A program made the position numbers and the translations under genes. From NCBI GenBank assembly GCA_001644045.1, contig LUUF01000055.1, positions 1 through 52,828 on the forward strand: a stretch of 52,828 nucleotides of DNA. The letters are read 5' to 3'. This DNA is from Methylomonas methanica. Its GTDB lineage: Bacteria; Pseudomonadota; Gammaproteobacteria; Methylococcales; Methylomonadaceae. Under the pieces are notes generated by a model. That model did not search any database. It had not been told where the DNA came from and worked only from the letters and a program-made list of their open reading frames with translations. Positions 37,447 through 46,251 of the stretch are shown piece by piece. Within the stretch, counting starts at the first letter, position 1. Every line of letters starts with the position of its first letter.

Positions 37447-38436
37447 TTACTGAATCAGCGTCAAGGCTTTTTCGACTGCCTTAGCCGGCAGCGGAATATA
37501 GCCGTCCTTGATCACGACTTGTTGGCCGGTTTTAGACAACACCATTTTGATGAACTCTTTTTCCATTGGCGCCAGCGGCTCGTTAGGCTTTTTGTTTACG
37601 TAAACATACAAGAAACGCGATAACGGATAAGCACCGGACGTGGCATTTTCCGGGCTAGCCTCAACAAATGGCTGGCCATCTTTCAGGGCCAGAGGCACGG
37701 CTTTTACGCCCGAGGTGGAGTAACCGATACCGGAATAACCGATGCCGTTTGCCGAAGTAGTAACCGATTGCACGACCGAAGCGGAACCAGGCTGCTCGTT
37801 GACGTTGCTTTTGAAGTCGCCTTTGCACAATGCTTCGTCTTTGAAGAAACCGTAAGTGCCGGAAACCGAGTTACGGCCGTACATTTGAATCGGTCTGCTC
37901 GCCCAGCCGCCGGTCAGGCCAACTTGCCCCCAGTTGGTTATGTCTGTAGCAAAACCGCATTTGCGGGTTGACGACAAAATCGCATCCACTTGCGGAATGC
38001 TTAAGCCTTTCACCGGGTTGTCCTTGTTGACGAAAACCGCCAGCGCATCGATAGCAACCGGGATAGCAGTCGGTTTGTAACCGTATTTGCTTTCGAAATC
38101 GTCGATTTCGTTGTCTTTCATTTTCCGGCTCATCGGACCCAGGTTGGCGGTGCCTTCGGTCAGAGCCGGCGGCGCGGTAGAAGAACCGGCTGCTTGAATC
38201 TGGATGTTAACATTGGGATAAATCTTGCCGAATTCTTCGGCCCACAAGGTCATCAAGTTAGCGAGAGTATCCGAGCCAACGCTGGAAATGTTGCCGGACA
38301 CGCCGCTGGCCGCCGCATATTCGGGCAAGGCCGAATCCAATGTCGCGGGTGCCGCGACTGCTTCACCGCCGACCAAAGCAGCCGATGCAAAACCAAATCC
38401 TAAAACCAGCGATTTCAGCTTGAATGTATTTTTCAT
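37447..38436 (-). CDS. pstS: Periplasmic phosphate-binding protein PstS
   Basis: A 329-residue solute-binding protein: signal peptide ending GGEAVAA, then the phosphate-site motifs [19 protein letters not shown] (about 51-69), [27 protein letters not shown] (about 82-108) and [17 protein letters not shown] (about 184-200). It delivers phosphate to PstCAB. This is the PstS type with GSDTL rather than the E. coli GAGASF sequence, common in marine and environmental bacteria. It has a strong Pho box upstream. Confidence 0.95.
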   Translation of the reverse strand: MKNTFKLKSLVLGFGFASAALVGGEAVAAPATLDSALPEYAAASGVSGNISSVGSDTLANLMTLWAEEFGKIYPNVNIQIQAAGSSTAPPALTEGTANLGPMSRKMKDNEIDDFESKYGYKPTAIPVAIDALAVFVNKDNPVKGLSIPQVDAILSSTRKCGFATDITNWGQVGLTGGWASRPIQMYGRNSVSGTYGFFKDEALCKGDFKSNVNEQPGSASVVQSVTTSANGIGYSGIGYSTSGVKAVPLALKDGQPFVEASPENATSGAYPLSRFLYVYVNKKPNEPLAPMEKEFIKMVLSKTGQQVVIKDGYIPLPAKAVEKALTLIQ

Positions 38437-38485
38437 ATATTTTCTCGAAATGTTTAAAACTTAAGATTCATATTGCCAATCCAGC

Positions 38486-38525
38486 GTGACAATAGTATGA
38501 AGAGAATATGACAGTTTTATGACAA
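38486..38525 (-). promoter_or_regulatory. Pho box (PhoB operator) of pstS
   Basis: On the minus strand, TTGTCATAAAACTGTCAT (38508-38525) matches the Pho box CTGTCATA-A-CTGTCA almost exactly. The 11-base phasing continues with TCTTCAT (38497-38503) and TTGTCAC (38486-38492), giving four repeats, enough for two PhoB dimers. A -10-like TATGAA or CAATAT follows 10-13 bases downstream, as in PhoB-activated promoters that lack a -35. Confidence 0.9.
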
Positions 38526-38567
38526 ATACGCCGAACTTTAATTACCGGAGGCGAGTTTCGCCAAAAT

Positions 38568-39074
38568 CTAGCTAGTCTTGGCGTCAATCCGGACATTTTC
38601 CAGCTTTAAGAAGCTGTAAGTAAAATCAACGGCTTGATCGTTTTCGACATCGTCTCTGTCCAATTCCCGCCATTGACAGGCATCGACCTCCGGAAAGAAG
38701 GTGTCGCCCGCGAAAATTTTATGGATTTCGGTCAGATACAAATAATCCGCGTGGGGCAGCAATGCCTCATATAAGGTGGCGCCGCCAATCACGAATAATT
38801 CCGGAGTATCGGCATAGCATTGCAACACGCTATCGATGTCGCCAAACACCCGACAACCAGGCTGTTGATAATCCGAGTCGCGGCTGATAATGATATTCTC
38901 CCGCCCCGGCAAAGGCCGGCCTATGGCCTCGAACGTTTTACGCCCCATCAATATCGGCGACCCCATCGTGATTTGTTTGAAGCGCTTCAAGTCTGCCGAG
39001 AGATGCCAGGGCATTTGGCCGTTCAGGCCAATGGCGCGATTGCTGGCCATCGCCACGATCAGTGATATTTTCAT
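38568..39074 (-). CDS. folA: Dihydrofolate reductase
   Basis: A 168-residue NADPH-dependent enzyme reducing dihydrofolate to tetrahydrofolate. ISLIVAMASNRAIG at the start, the substrate-site PWHLSADLKRFKQIT (about 23-37; the active-site acid is Asp in ADLKRF), the cofactor motif MGRKTFEAIGRPLPGR (about 43-58) and the C-terminal 'ELFVIGGATLYEALLP' are all present. Standard length for chromosomal FolA. It is divergent from the asparaginase gene. Confidence 0.96.
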   Translation of the reverse strand: MKISLIVAMASNRAIGLNGQMPWHLSADLKRFKQITMGSPILMGRKTFEAIGRPLPGRENIIISRDSDYQQPGCRVFGDIDSVLQCYADTPELFVIGGATLYEALLPHADYLYLTEIHKIFAGDTFFPEVDACQWRELDRDDVENDQAVDFTYSFLKLENVRIDAKTS

Positions 39075-39130
39075 GCGGAGTGTTTAAGATGGGCTTTGTA
39101 AGCAAAACATCATACTAGAAACCATCGTTT

Positions 39131-40147
39131 ATGAAGAAAAACATCCTGCTGGTGTTTACTGGCGGCACCATTGGCTCGCAGCTTAGCGGCGACACCATCA
39201 ATACCGACGGCAGCGCCGGTTTTAAGTTATTGCAACGCTTTACAGAACAAGACCCCAAGCCGGATTCGGTGAGATTCAAAACCTTGCAGCCCTTGCAGAT
39301 TCTCAGCGAAAACCTGCATCCCAGCCACTGGCCACAAATCATCGCAGCAATTGAAGCCGAGGATCTAAGCCAATTCGACGGCATCATCGTCACCCACGGC
39401 ACCGACAGCCTGGCCTTTAGCGCTGCCGCACTGAGTCAGTATTTCAATGGCTTGTCGATTCCGCTACTGCTGGTTTCCAGCAATCTGCCGCTAGACAATC
39501 CACAAGCCAACGGCGTGGCGAACTTTCTGTGTGCGGTGGAACTTATCCGCCAACTCGGTCTGGCCGGCGTGTTTGTACCGTATCGAAATCCAGGGCAAGC
39601 TATGCAGATTCATCTCGGTAGCCGCCTATCGTCCTGTCTGCCCTTAAGTAGCGATTTCATCAGCGCGCGGTCGCAGGCCTGGATGCGTTTCGAAAACGGG
39701 CAATTTCAACCCTTGCAAAATTTGGCGCTAAGCGCGCGTTCGCCGATTTCGCTTAAGCCTGATTTTTCCAAACGCATCTTGCTGATCAGGCCTTATCCCG
39801 GTCTGGATTACTCGACATACAATCTCGACAAAGTCGATGCTGTGCTGCACGACCTTTACCATTCCGGGACGGCCTGCGCCTCTAGCGCGGTTGGAGAGCA
39901 ATACAGCCTGGTCGAGTTCATCAAACGCTGCACCGGACAGGACATCAAAATTTATCTGGCACCGGCGCTATATTCCGAAAGCGCGTATGCCTCTACCCGG
40001 GAACTGCTGGATTGCGGTGCGGAAATGATCTGGAATACTTCGCTGGAAACGGCTTACGCTAAATTATTATTGGCTTACGGCAATTTCGACACGCCGCAGG
40101 CAATCTCTGAGTATTTAGTTCGGGATTTGGCTCACGAGCAACTGTAA
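39131..40147 (+). CDS. L-asparaginase family protein
   Basis: A 338-residue protein of the asparaginase/glutaminase superfamily. The first catalytic Thr lies in FTGGTIGSQ (about 9-17) and the second motif in IIVTHGTDSLAFSAAALS (about 87-104). A 'VFVPYRNPGQAMQIH' middle and a C-terminal domain with 'LIRPYPGLDYS' follow. No signal peptide is visible, so it should be cytoplasmic (type I-like). It hydrolyses asparagine to aspartate, or a related amide. GatD-like relatives share these motifs, but no gatE is nearby. Confidence 0.85.
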   Translation: MKKNILLVFTGGTIGSQLSGDTINTDGSAGFKLLQRFTEQDPKPDSVRFKTLQPLQILSENLHPSHWPQIIAAIEAEDLSQFDGIIVTHGTDSLAFSAAALSQYFNGLSIPLLLVSSNLPLDNPQANGVANFLCAVELIRQLGLAGVFVPYRNPGQAMQIHLGSRLSSCLPLSSDFISARSQAWMRFENGQFQPLQNLALSARSPISLKPDFSKRILLIRPYPGLDYSTYNLDKVDAVLHDLYHSGTACASSAVGEQYSLVEFIKRCTGQDIKIYLAPALYSESAYASTRELLDCGAEMIWNTSLETAYAKLLLAYGNFDTPQAISEYLVRDLAHEQL

Positions 40148-40228
40148 TTACGGCTCGATTCTTACAATATGTTGATAAGCTGCAGTTACAGCTTCTAAAC
40201 GAGTCTGACGGCTAGGGTTTAGCGAGGA

Positions 40229-40252
40229 GCGGATTGCCTTATGGCAATCCGC
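40229..40252. terminator. Hairpin between convergent genes
   Basis: GCGGATTGCC / GGCAATCCGC, a perfect 10-base stem with a TTAT loop, between the asparaginase gene and the opposing FlgO-like gene. It lacks a T run. Confidence 0.5.
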
Positions 40253-40266
40253 TTAAGGTTTGAATG

Positions 40267-40827
40267 TTACGGCTTGACTGGTGCCGGTGGTTGCGGTTTT
40301 TTAACCAATACCTTGGCGTCAGGCCCCATCGACACGGAATAGTCGGTGGAGGAAATCACGTTTTGGCTGGCAATATCCACAACTCGCAAAGATACGTAGA
40401 CGTTATTGTAGCCCGGCGCAAACGAACCAATGATCACCGCTTTAGCACCGACATTATTTAAAGCTTCCTTGGTTTTGTCAGGCAGTTGCAGGATGCCTGC
40501 TTCGTTCTTAGCAAAAATTTCGGTAGGCAATTCCATACCCATCACCCGGTAACCGGAACGATGAAAGGCCGAGGAAATTTGATCGGAGACAATTCGGCCA
40601 AACGCCAGAGTTTGTTCGAGTTCGCCGACATTAACCAGCGAATTGATAACCACCAAACTACCCCTGGGCAAAGGTTCGCGTAAATCGAGAATCAGCCGAT
40701 CGACTGCCTCGTAGCTTACCTCGACCAAATCGTCATCTTTGACTTCGCTAGCCCGAAACCCCCGGCTACAACCGCTCAGCATGATCAGCGCCAACAGCAT
40801 CAGCACCATCGTCTTTTTGTTAACCAT
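40267..40827 (-). CDS. FlgO-like lipoprotein
   Basis: A 186-residue lipoprotein: signal peptide MVNKKTMVLMLLALIM with lipobox LSGC (Cys near 20), followed by a FlgO-type domain seen as 'LIVINSLVNVGELEQTLAFGRIVSDQISSAFHRSGYRVMGMEL' style strands and helices (about 60-102) and 'AKAVIIGSFAPGYNNVYVSLRVVDI' (about 128-152). FlgO proteins are outer-membrane-associated and needed for flagellar function in Vibrio. The domain also occurs in non-flagellar lipoproteins, and no flagellar gene or sigma-28 promoter is visible here. Good ribosome site (GAGAGGAG). Confidence 0.78.
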   Translation of the reverse strand: MVNKKTMVLMLLALIMLSGCSRGFRASEVKDDDLVEVSYEAVDRLILDLREPLPRGSLVVINSLVNVGELEQTLAFGRIVSDQISSAFHRSGYRVMGMELPTEIFAKNEAGILQLPDKTKEALNNVGAKAVIIGSFAPGYNNVYVSLRVVDIASQNVISSTDYSVSMGPDAKVLVKKPQPPAPVKP

Positions 40828-40971
40828 AAAGCCTCTCCTCTCGTAATTATTTAAGTTATCAGAGCTTAAAACAGCAAGCGAGTCAATCTAATTTACTACC
40901 GTACCGCACACAGCATTGCACTGGGGAATTGCTTGAGCGAGGCCAGATCAAACCCTGGACTTGTTGAAAAT

Positions 40972-41613
40972 TTATTGACCGCTTTCGGTAACAATCACGC
41001 CGATGCCGTTTTTCTGCAGCAACTCCTTAATCGTGGAAACGCTGGCGGGATTATCGTAAGGACCGACCTTAACGCGGTGCCAAATCACATTGCCGACTTT
41101 AGCCTTCTCGACCCGGGACTCTATACCGAGCGATGCCAGCTTGGCCTTGTGGCGTTCGGCTTCCGGCGCTTCCCGGAAAGAACCGGCTTGCATAATGTAT
41201 TTAGCAACCTTGGTTTTGCCGACCAACTGCTCACGCACCCGGGTTTTGATTTCGTAATCGGGCACCACCACTTCCGCCTGTGGCAGTATGGTATAAAAAT
41301 CGTAACGCGGCTCTTCCGGTTCCGCAGGTTGTGACGGCTCCGCCGGTTTTTCTGGTTCGGCCGCCGCTTGAATTTGCGGTTTGACCGGTAATTCCTGTTT
41401 TAACTTTTCCACTACTTGCGGCGTTTCCGCTTCCGGTTTGCCGGCAACTAATTCCGGTACCATCTTGCGGATCATGTTCAAAAACACCCCAAAAGCCACA
41501 ATCAACGCGATGACCAGCAACCAACGCCATAGCGCTACCGAAGACTTTTTTGGTTTTCTGCGACTGTTAGCGTAACTGGGGCTTTGAACGCGGTGCTTAT
41601 AGTCTCTGGCCAT
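40972..41613 (-). CDS. FtsN-like SPOR domain protein
   Basis: A 213-residue bitopic membrane protein. A basic cytoplasmic start ([23 protein letters not shown]), one transmembrane helix (about 28-46), a Pro/Glu/Ala-rich periplasmic linker (about 55-105) and a C-terminal SPOR domain (about 138-210, YIMQAGSFREAPEAERHKAKL) that binds denuded peptidoglycan at division sites. This is the FtsN layout, and its position right after argS (TAATG overlap) is the usual place for such a gene in gammaproteobacteria. The assignment as functional FtsN is likely but not proven. Confidence 0.82.
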   Translation of the reverse strand: MARDYKHRVQSPSYANSRRKPKKSSVALWRWLLVIALIVAFGVFLNMIRKMVPELVAGKPEAETPQVVEKLKQELPVKPQIQAAAEPEKPAEPSQPAEPEEPRYDFYTILPQAEVVVPDYEIKTRVREQLVGKTKVAKYIMQAGSFREAPEAERHKAKLASLGIESRVEKAKVGNVIWHRVKVGPYDNPASVSTIKELLQKNGIGVIVTESGQ

Positions 41614-43370
41614 TACATCGCTTCAGGTGTATTGATTTTCAATAGGGATAGGGCATTGACCAGTACTTGCTTCACCGCGCAAATCAAATTGATACGGGCG
41701 TTGCAAAGCTTGTCGTCGTCTACCAGGAATTGGTGCGCGTTGTAATAACTGTGGAACTGATTGGCCAACTCCCGCAGATAATGTATCAATTGATGAGGTT
41801 CGTAATTCACAGCCGCACGTTCCAAAGCTTCCGGGTACTTCGAAAGTGTAGTCAGTAACGCGGTTTCCTGCTCTTCGGTCAACAGATTCAGATTTTCCAT
41901 ACCCAAATGCGGATTGCGTTGCCGACCTTTTTCGTCGAGCTGGCGTAATACGCTGCAAACCCTGGCATGGGCATACTGCACGTAATACACCGGATTTTCG
42001 TTGCTTCTGGAGGTAGCCAGCTTCAAATCGAAATCCATGTGTTGCTCGGATTTACGCATCACATAAAAGAAGCGGCAAGCATCTCTACCGACTTCGTTGC
42101 GTAGCTGTCTTAAGGTTACGAACTCGCCGGAGCGGGTGGACATCTGTACTTTCTCTTCGCCGCGATACAGGATCGCAAATTGCACCAGCAATACTTTCAG
42201 CTTGGCTTCGTCGGCGCCCAAGGCCTGCATCGCCGCTTTTACGCGCGGAATATAGCCGTGGTGGTCGGCGCCCCAGATGTTGACGATTTGATCGAAGCCG
42301 CGATCCAACTTGTTCATGTGGTAGGCAATATCGGACGCAAAATAGGTGGTCTGACCGTTATCGCGCACCACTACTCTGTCTTTTTCATCGCCCAGGCGAC
42401 TGGAGGCAAACCAGGTAGCACCTTCCTGCTGGTAAAGGTACCCGGCCACATCCAGACGCTGCAAGGCTTGCTCAACGGAATGATCGTCCATCAACGAACG
42501 CTCGGAAAACCATTGTTGATAGCTGACGCCGAACTCCGCCAGATCGTCTTTGATATCGTCCAGAATCTCGTCCAGACCGGCTTGAAAAACCTCTTTATAA
42601 GCGTCGCCAAGCAAGGTTTTGGCTCGGTCGATCAACGCATCGATGTGTTTTTCCTTGTCGCCGCCTTGCGGCTCATCGTCAGGCAAATCCGCCATCACTA
42701 GCGCGGCGGCTCGGCGGTATGCATCACCGGCTTTCTTATGCAAATTCGCGGAAATTTCCCGGACGTATTCGCCGCGATAACCGTTGCTTGGAAATGGCAG
42801 AACCTCGTCGCAAACTTCCAAGTACCGCAACCAGACGCTGGTGGCGAGAATATCCATCTGCCGGCCGGCATCGTTAACGTAGTATTCGCGTTCGACTTGA
42901 AAACCGGCGGCTGCCAGCAAATCCGCCACCGCCGAACCATAAGCCGCACCGCGGCCATGGCCGACATGCAAAGGCCCGGTGGGATTGGCGGAAACGAATT
43001 CGACTTGCACGCGTTTGCCCGCGCCGATCTTGCTTAAACCAAACTCCGTTCCCGCATCGAGTATCTGTTTGACAACCTGGAACTGGCTATCGGGATTGAT
43101 GAAGAAATTGATAAATCCGGGACCGGCGATGTCGACCTTGGTAATAAGCGCATCGCTCGGCAAAGCCGCGACGATTTTTTCGGCCAGTTGTCTAGGATTA
43201 AGTTTGGCCGGCTTGGCCAGCAACATTGCCAGGTTGGTGGCGAAATCGCCGTGTTGCGCGTCGCGCGTGCGCTCTAAATTGATTTGTGCAATAAAATCGT
43301 TTTCGAGAATACCTTGAGTTTTAAGGGCTGTAACGGCTTGTTGTAAAAGGGATTCCAGCTTTTGTTTCAT
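41613..43370 (-). CDS. argS: Arginine--tRNA ligase
   Basis: A 585-residue class I aminoacyl-tRNA synthetase. The Add1 N-terminal domain (about 1-110), HIGH-like motif as [16 protein letters not shown] (about 120-135), the catalytic Rossmann core, and the C-terminal DALR anticodon-binding domain starting near '[15 protein letters not shown]' (about 465) are present. The KMSKS position is replaced by a '[13 protein letters not shown]' type sequence, normal for many ArgRS. Length is standard. Confidence 0.97.
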   Translation of the reverse strand: MKQKLESLLQQAVTALKTQGILENDFIAQINLERTRDAQHGDFATNLAMLLAKPAKLNPRQLAEKIVAALPSDALITKVDIAGPGFINFFINPDSQFQVVKQILDAGTEFGLSKIGAGKRVQVEFVSANPTGPLHVGHGRGAAYGSAVADLLAAAGFQVEREYYVNDAGRQMDILATSVWLRYLEVCDEVLPFPSNGYRGEYVREISANLHKKAGDAYRRAAALVMADLPDDEPQGGDKEKHIDALIDRAKTLLGDAYKEVFQAGLDEILDDIKDDLAEFGVSYQQWFSERSLMDDHSVEQALQRLDVAGYLYQQEGATWFASSRLGDEKDRVVVRDNGQTTYFASDIAYHMNKLDRGFDQIVNIWGADHHGYIPRVKAAMQALGADEAKLKVLLVQFAILYRGEEKVQMSTRSGEFVTLRQLRNEVGRDACRFFYVMRKSEQHMDFDLKLATSRSNENPVYYVQYAHARVCSVLRQLDEKGRQRNPHLGMENLNLLTEEQETALLTTLSKYPEALERAAVNYEPHQLIHYLRELANQFHSYYNAHQFLVDDDKLCNARINLICAVKQVLVNALSLLKINTPEAM

Positions 43371-43427
43371 CGCGTTGAAAAATGGGGATTTATCGGAAAA
43401 TAGCCGCCATTATCCATTAAAAACAAA

Positions 43428-44111
43428 TTATTGGCTAGGACGCTCGCCGAACAGCGCCGTGCCTATCCGCACCAGCGTTGAACCTTCGGCGACCGCCGCC
43501 TGCAGATCGCCGCTCATTCCAAACGAAAAGGTATCGAGATCGCTACGATCAAGTTGCCGCACCGCTTGATAAAGCCGGCGGTAGGGCAGGCATTGCGCCT
43601 GATAATCCTGCTGCGGCTCCGGAATTGCCATCACCCCGCGTAAACGCAAGTTAGGCAATTTGCCGACTTGCTCGATCAGATCCGGCAGATCGGCCAACTC
43701 AATGCCGGATTTGCTAGCTTCATCGCTGATGTTGACTTGCAAACAGATATTCAGCGGCGGCAGATAGTCGGGACGCTGTTCGTTGAGGCGCTCGGCTATT
43801 TTCAGACGATCGACGCTATGCACCCAGGCAAAATGCTGAGCTATCGGTTTGGTTTTGTTGGATTGAATCGGCCCGATGAAATGCCAGCTAATACTGAAAG
43901 CCGCCAGCTCCTGCTGTTTTTTCAGTGCTTCCTGCAGATAATTTTCGCCGAAATGGCGCTGACCGAAACTGTAGACTGCGGCAATATCGGCAGCAGGCTT
44001 GGTCTTGCTGACGGCCAATAGTTGCACGCTACCCAGCGCACGTTGCGCGTTGATTTCGGCCTGGCGGAGTTGCTTGCGGACCTTGGCGAAACGTTGAGCG
44101 ATACTATTCAC
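43428..44111 (-). CDS. YggS family PLP-binding protein
   Basis: A 227-residue pyridoxal-phosphate homeostasis protein (YggS/PROSC), a single-domain alanine-racemase-like barrel. The PLP lysine lies in LLAVSKTKPAADI (about 31-43, LAVSKTK), followed by 'FGENYLQEALKKQQEL' (about 54-69), 'WHFIGPIQSNKTKPIA' (about 76-91) and 'FGMSGDLQAAVAEGSTLVRIGTALFG' (about 197-222). It has no known enzymatic activity; it binds and balances cytosolic PLP. Its start overlaps the end of tatC by 8 bases. Confidence 0.93.
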   Translation of the reverse strand: MNSIAQRFAKVRKQLRQAEINAQRALGSVQLLAVSKTKPAADIAAVYSFGQRHFGENYLQEALKKQQELAAFSISWHFIGPIQSNKTKPIAQHFAWVHSVDRLKIAERLNEQRPDYLPPLNICLQVNISDEASKSGIELADLPDLIEQVGKLPNLRLRGVMAIPEPQQDYQAQCLPYRRLYQAVRQLDRSDLDTFSFGMSGDLQAAVAEGSTLVRIGTALFGERPSQ

Positions 44112-44859
44112 GACCCTCAGCCGCCGACTCTTTTTTGACGAATAAGCGCGAAAACAGCAATCCGGATTCGAACAGCAGCCACATCGGCATCGCCAGCAGA
44201 GTTTGCGATAACGCGTCCGGCGGCGTCAGGAACATCGCGATGACAAACACGCCAACGATGACATAAGGCCTTTTTTCGGCCAGCGTTTCCGGCGTGATGA
44301 TGCCGGTCCAGACCAACACAATAGTGAAAATCGGAATCTCGAACGACAAACCGAAGGCAAAAAACATTGCCAGTACAAAATCGAGATAGGTGGCTATATC
44401 GGTCATCACCGCCACGCCGACCGGTGCCGCCGAAGTGAGGTAACCGAACACTAAAGGAAATACCAGAAAATAGGCGAAGGCCGCGCCGCCGTAAAACAAC
44501 AGCGTACTGGCCAATAGCAAGGGCGCCACCATCAGCTTCTCGTGACGATACAAGCCCGGCGCCACAAAGCCCCAAAACTGATAAAGGATAATCGGTATGG
44601 AAATAAACACAGCCACCACAAAAGCCAGTTTGAATGGCGTGAAAAACGGCGACGCCACGTCGATGGCGATCATCGTGCTGTTTTTCGGCATGTGCTGCAA
44701 CAGCGGCTCTGCCAAATAGGCGTATATTTCGTTGGCATAACTGGCGGTGCCGACAAACACCAGCAACACGCACAACACCACCTTTAGCAGGCGGTCGCGC
44801 AGTTCGACCAAATGGCTAAAAAAAGACTGCTCGTTATCCTGCGGTTGTTGATTTGTCAT
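44104..44859 (-). CDS. tatC: Sec-independent translocase subunit TatC
   Basis: A 251-residue six-helix inner-membrane protein that, with TatB, binds twin-arginine signal peptides of folded exported proteins. The conserved N-terminus 'FFSHLVELRDRLLKVVL' (about 12-28) and the 'FWGFVAPGLYRHEK' cytoplasmic loop (about 95-108) identify it. The ATG at 44859 (MTNQQPQD) starts within tatB, overlapping 26 bases. The longer open frame beyond is tatB sequence. Confidence 0.95.
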   Translation of the reverse strand: MTNQQPQDNEQSFFSHLVELRDRLLKVVLCVLLVFVGTASYANEIYAYLAEPLLQHMPKNSTMIAIDVASPFFTPFKLAFVVAVFISIPIILYQFWGFVAPGLYRHEKLMVAPLLLASTLLFYGGAAFAYFLVFPLVFGYLTSAAPVGVAVMTDIATYLDFVLAMFFAFGLSFEIPIFTIVLVWTGIITPETLAEKRPYVIVGVFVIAMFLTPPDALSQTLLAMPMWLLFESGLLFSRLFVKKESAAEGRE

Positions 44860-45157
44860 CGTCCTGATTGATTTCGGCAGCAGCCTGAACATTGAAATTA
44901 ATATCGTCAAGGGCCGACTGGGTATCCTGCACAACTTTTTCCAATTCGCCGGCAATGCTTTGCTGTTGCATCAACTGACGCATTTCTTCCGCGTGCAATT
45001 CCTGTTTGATTTCGGCTTTTGCGGTAGCTAATACGGTACGGGCTTTTCCCACCCATAAACCGGCCAATCGCGCCGCCTTCGGTAATTTTTCCGGACCCAG
45101 CACCAATAGTGCTACCAGCCCGACCATCAACAATTCTGAAAAGCCTACATCAAACAT
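44834..45157 (-). CDS. tatB: Sec-independent translocase subunit TatB
   Basis: A 107-residue protein: one N-terminal transmembrane helix (FSELLMVGLVALLVLGPEKLPKAAR) with the GPEKLP hinge typical of TatB, then an amphipathic helix and an acidic cytoplasmic tail. It functions with TatC as the twin-arginine receptor. Located between tatA (8-base gap) and tatC (26-base overlap). Confidence 0.93.
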   Translation of the reverse strand: MFDVGFSELLMVGLVALLVLGPEKLPKAARLAGLWVGKARTVLATAKAEIKQELHAEEMRQLMQQQSIAGELEKVVQDTQSALDDINFNVQAAAEINQDDDKSTTAG

Positions 45158-45165
45158 ATTGCTGA

Positions 45166-45381
45166 CTAAGCCTGATCTTTTTCTTTACTGGTGACTTCGC
45201 CTTCCAAGGGCTCTTCGTCCTTGCGAGCGATGGCTTTATCTTCGTCGCTTTCCTTAACGGCGGAACGAAATCCCTTGATGGCTTCGCCGAGATCGGCGCC
45301 GACATTTTTCAGTCGTTTGGTACCGAACACCAGCACCACGATAACTAACACTACTAATAGATGAGGAATACTTAAACCCAT
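45166..45381 (-). CDS. tatA: Sec-independent translocase subunit TatA
   Basis: A 71-residue pore-forming subunit: one short transmembrane helix (about 3-19), the [20 protein letters not shown] amphipathic helix (19-38) with the conserved Phe-Gly, and a charged tail. A clear AAGGAG ribosome site precedes the ATG. First gene of tatABC, 22 bases after hisE. Confidence 0.95.
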   Translation of the reverse strand: MGLSIPHLLVVLVIVVLVFGTKRLKNVGADLGEAIKGFRSAVKESDEDKAIARKDEEPLEGEVTSKEKDQA

Positions 45382-45403
45382 TGTTCACTCCTTAATTTAA
45401 CCA

Positions 45404-45724
45404 TCAAGATGCGTCGCGTTGCGCTTTTTCCTGTAAACCGGATAAGCCGAAGCGGCGCTGCAACTCATTGATCACATGTTCAGGCCCTAGTTCCTGATGC
45501 GCCAACATAACCATGCAGTGAAACCAAAGATCGGCGGTCTCGTAGACTATTTTATCCTTGTCGCCGTCTTTGGCGGCAATAACCGTTTCCGTGGCCTCTT
45601 CGCCGATTTTTTTCAAAATGTGGTCCAAGCCTTTGGCATATAAACTGGCCACATAGGACTGATCGGCCGTCTGCAGCTTACGCTGCTCCAGAACCTGGGC
45701 TAATTGCTGTAAAACGTCGCTCAT
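45404..45724 (-). CDS. hisE: Phosphoribosyl-ATP pyrophosphatase
   Basis: A 106-residue all-helical MazG-like enzyme that removes pyrophosphate from phosphoribosyl-ATP in histidine synthesis. The metal-binding acidic motif [17 protein letters not shown] (about 38-54) and the following [14 protein letters not shown] (about 59-72) are diagnostic. It is a free-standing HisE, not fused to HisI. No other his gene is in the window, but hisE next to tatABC is a widespread proteobacterial linkage. Confidence 0.95.
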   Translation of the reverse strand: MSDVLQQLAQVLEQRKLQTADQSYVASLYAKGLDHILKKIGEEATETVIAAKDGDKDKIVYETADLWFHCMVMLAHQELGPEHVINELQRRFGLSGLQEKAQRDAS

Positions 45725-45795
45725 TAGTTTATGTGTCGATTGAGGGCTGCAAAATCATAGCACGTTGCCGAAACGGCTAAAAAAAATCTATTGGC

Positions 45796-45831
45796 AAAAA
45801 AAAGCCTCCCAATGCTTGCGCAGAGGAAGGC
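45796..45831 (-). terminator. Intrinsic terminator after the 50-residue membrane protein gene
   Basis: On the minus strand GCCTTCC pairs with GGGAGGC (one G-U), with an inner TGC-GCAA-GCA hairpin, followed by a T8 run. Confidence 0.8.
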
Positions 45832-45908
45832 AAAAAAACCAGCGGAGTGCTTAGAAGGAGGTTTCCGCTCGTTATTACAACACCAGGAGGTAGTTACAAA
45901 TTCTTGAA

Positions 45909-46061
45909 TCAGCTATTCAACTGCGCTTTTGTCGACATGTTGCTAAACATGGATGTGGCAGCGAACAGCACAGCGGAGATTAGGAATAAGCCTGAAATAA
46001 AGCTCCAAATACCGGCGACAAACAAAGTGCCGATTAAGATATCTTTTTTTAAATCGCTCAT
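45909..46061 (-). CDS. 50-residue hydrophobic protein
   Basis: A short protein starting MSDLKKDILIGTLFVAGIWS, almost entirely one hydrophobic hairpin or one long helix (about 8-38, Gly/Ser/Phe-rich), ending in a polar tail. I do not recognise the family. The ATG at 46061 is preferred over 46121 because the added 20 residues are basic, unlike a membrane protein start, and have no ribosome site; the ribosome site for 46061 is itself weak. A good terminator follows at 45796-45831, which supports a real transcript. Confidence 0.5.
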   Translation of the reverse strand: MSDLKKDILIGTLFVAGIWSFISGLFLISAVLFAATSMFSNMSTKAQLNS

Positions 46062-46179
46062 TGTGCTCAAATTCTCTGTTTTGAAATCTCGTGCTTGACA
46101 AAATTTCATGCGCCTGCTCATCAGTTGCTAACCACTATACAGGATAGAAAAAAGTTTACAATTAGGCTTTTATTAAATA

Positions 46180-46193
46180 AATTGTATACAATT
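46180..46193. promoter_or_regulatory. Perfect 14-base palindrome upstream of the LysR-type gene
   Basis: AATTGTATACAATT lies 59 bases before the LysR-type start. A partial copy, TTTACAATT (46155-46163), lies upstream and could also serve as a -35 (TTTACA, 17 bases, TAAATT). Probable operator, perhaps for the LysR protein itself. Confidence 0.45.
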
Positions 46194-46251
46194 GAGAAAC
46201 AATAAAAATGTCAACGCCTTTTGGTGAATTTTTTACTATTCAGGAGATTAC

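Noticed and set aside
45847..46098. An 83-codon plus-strand frame opposite the 50-residue membrane protein
   Set aside because: Its sequence is the mirror of the small hydrophobic protein and the terminator. There is no ribosome site before its first codon.
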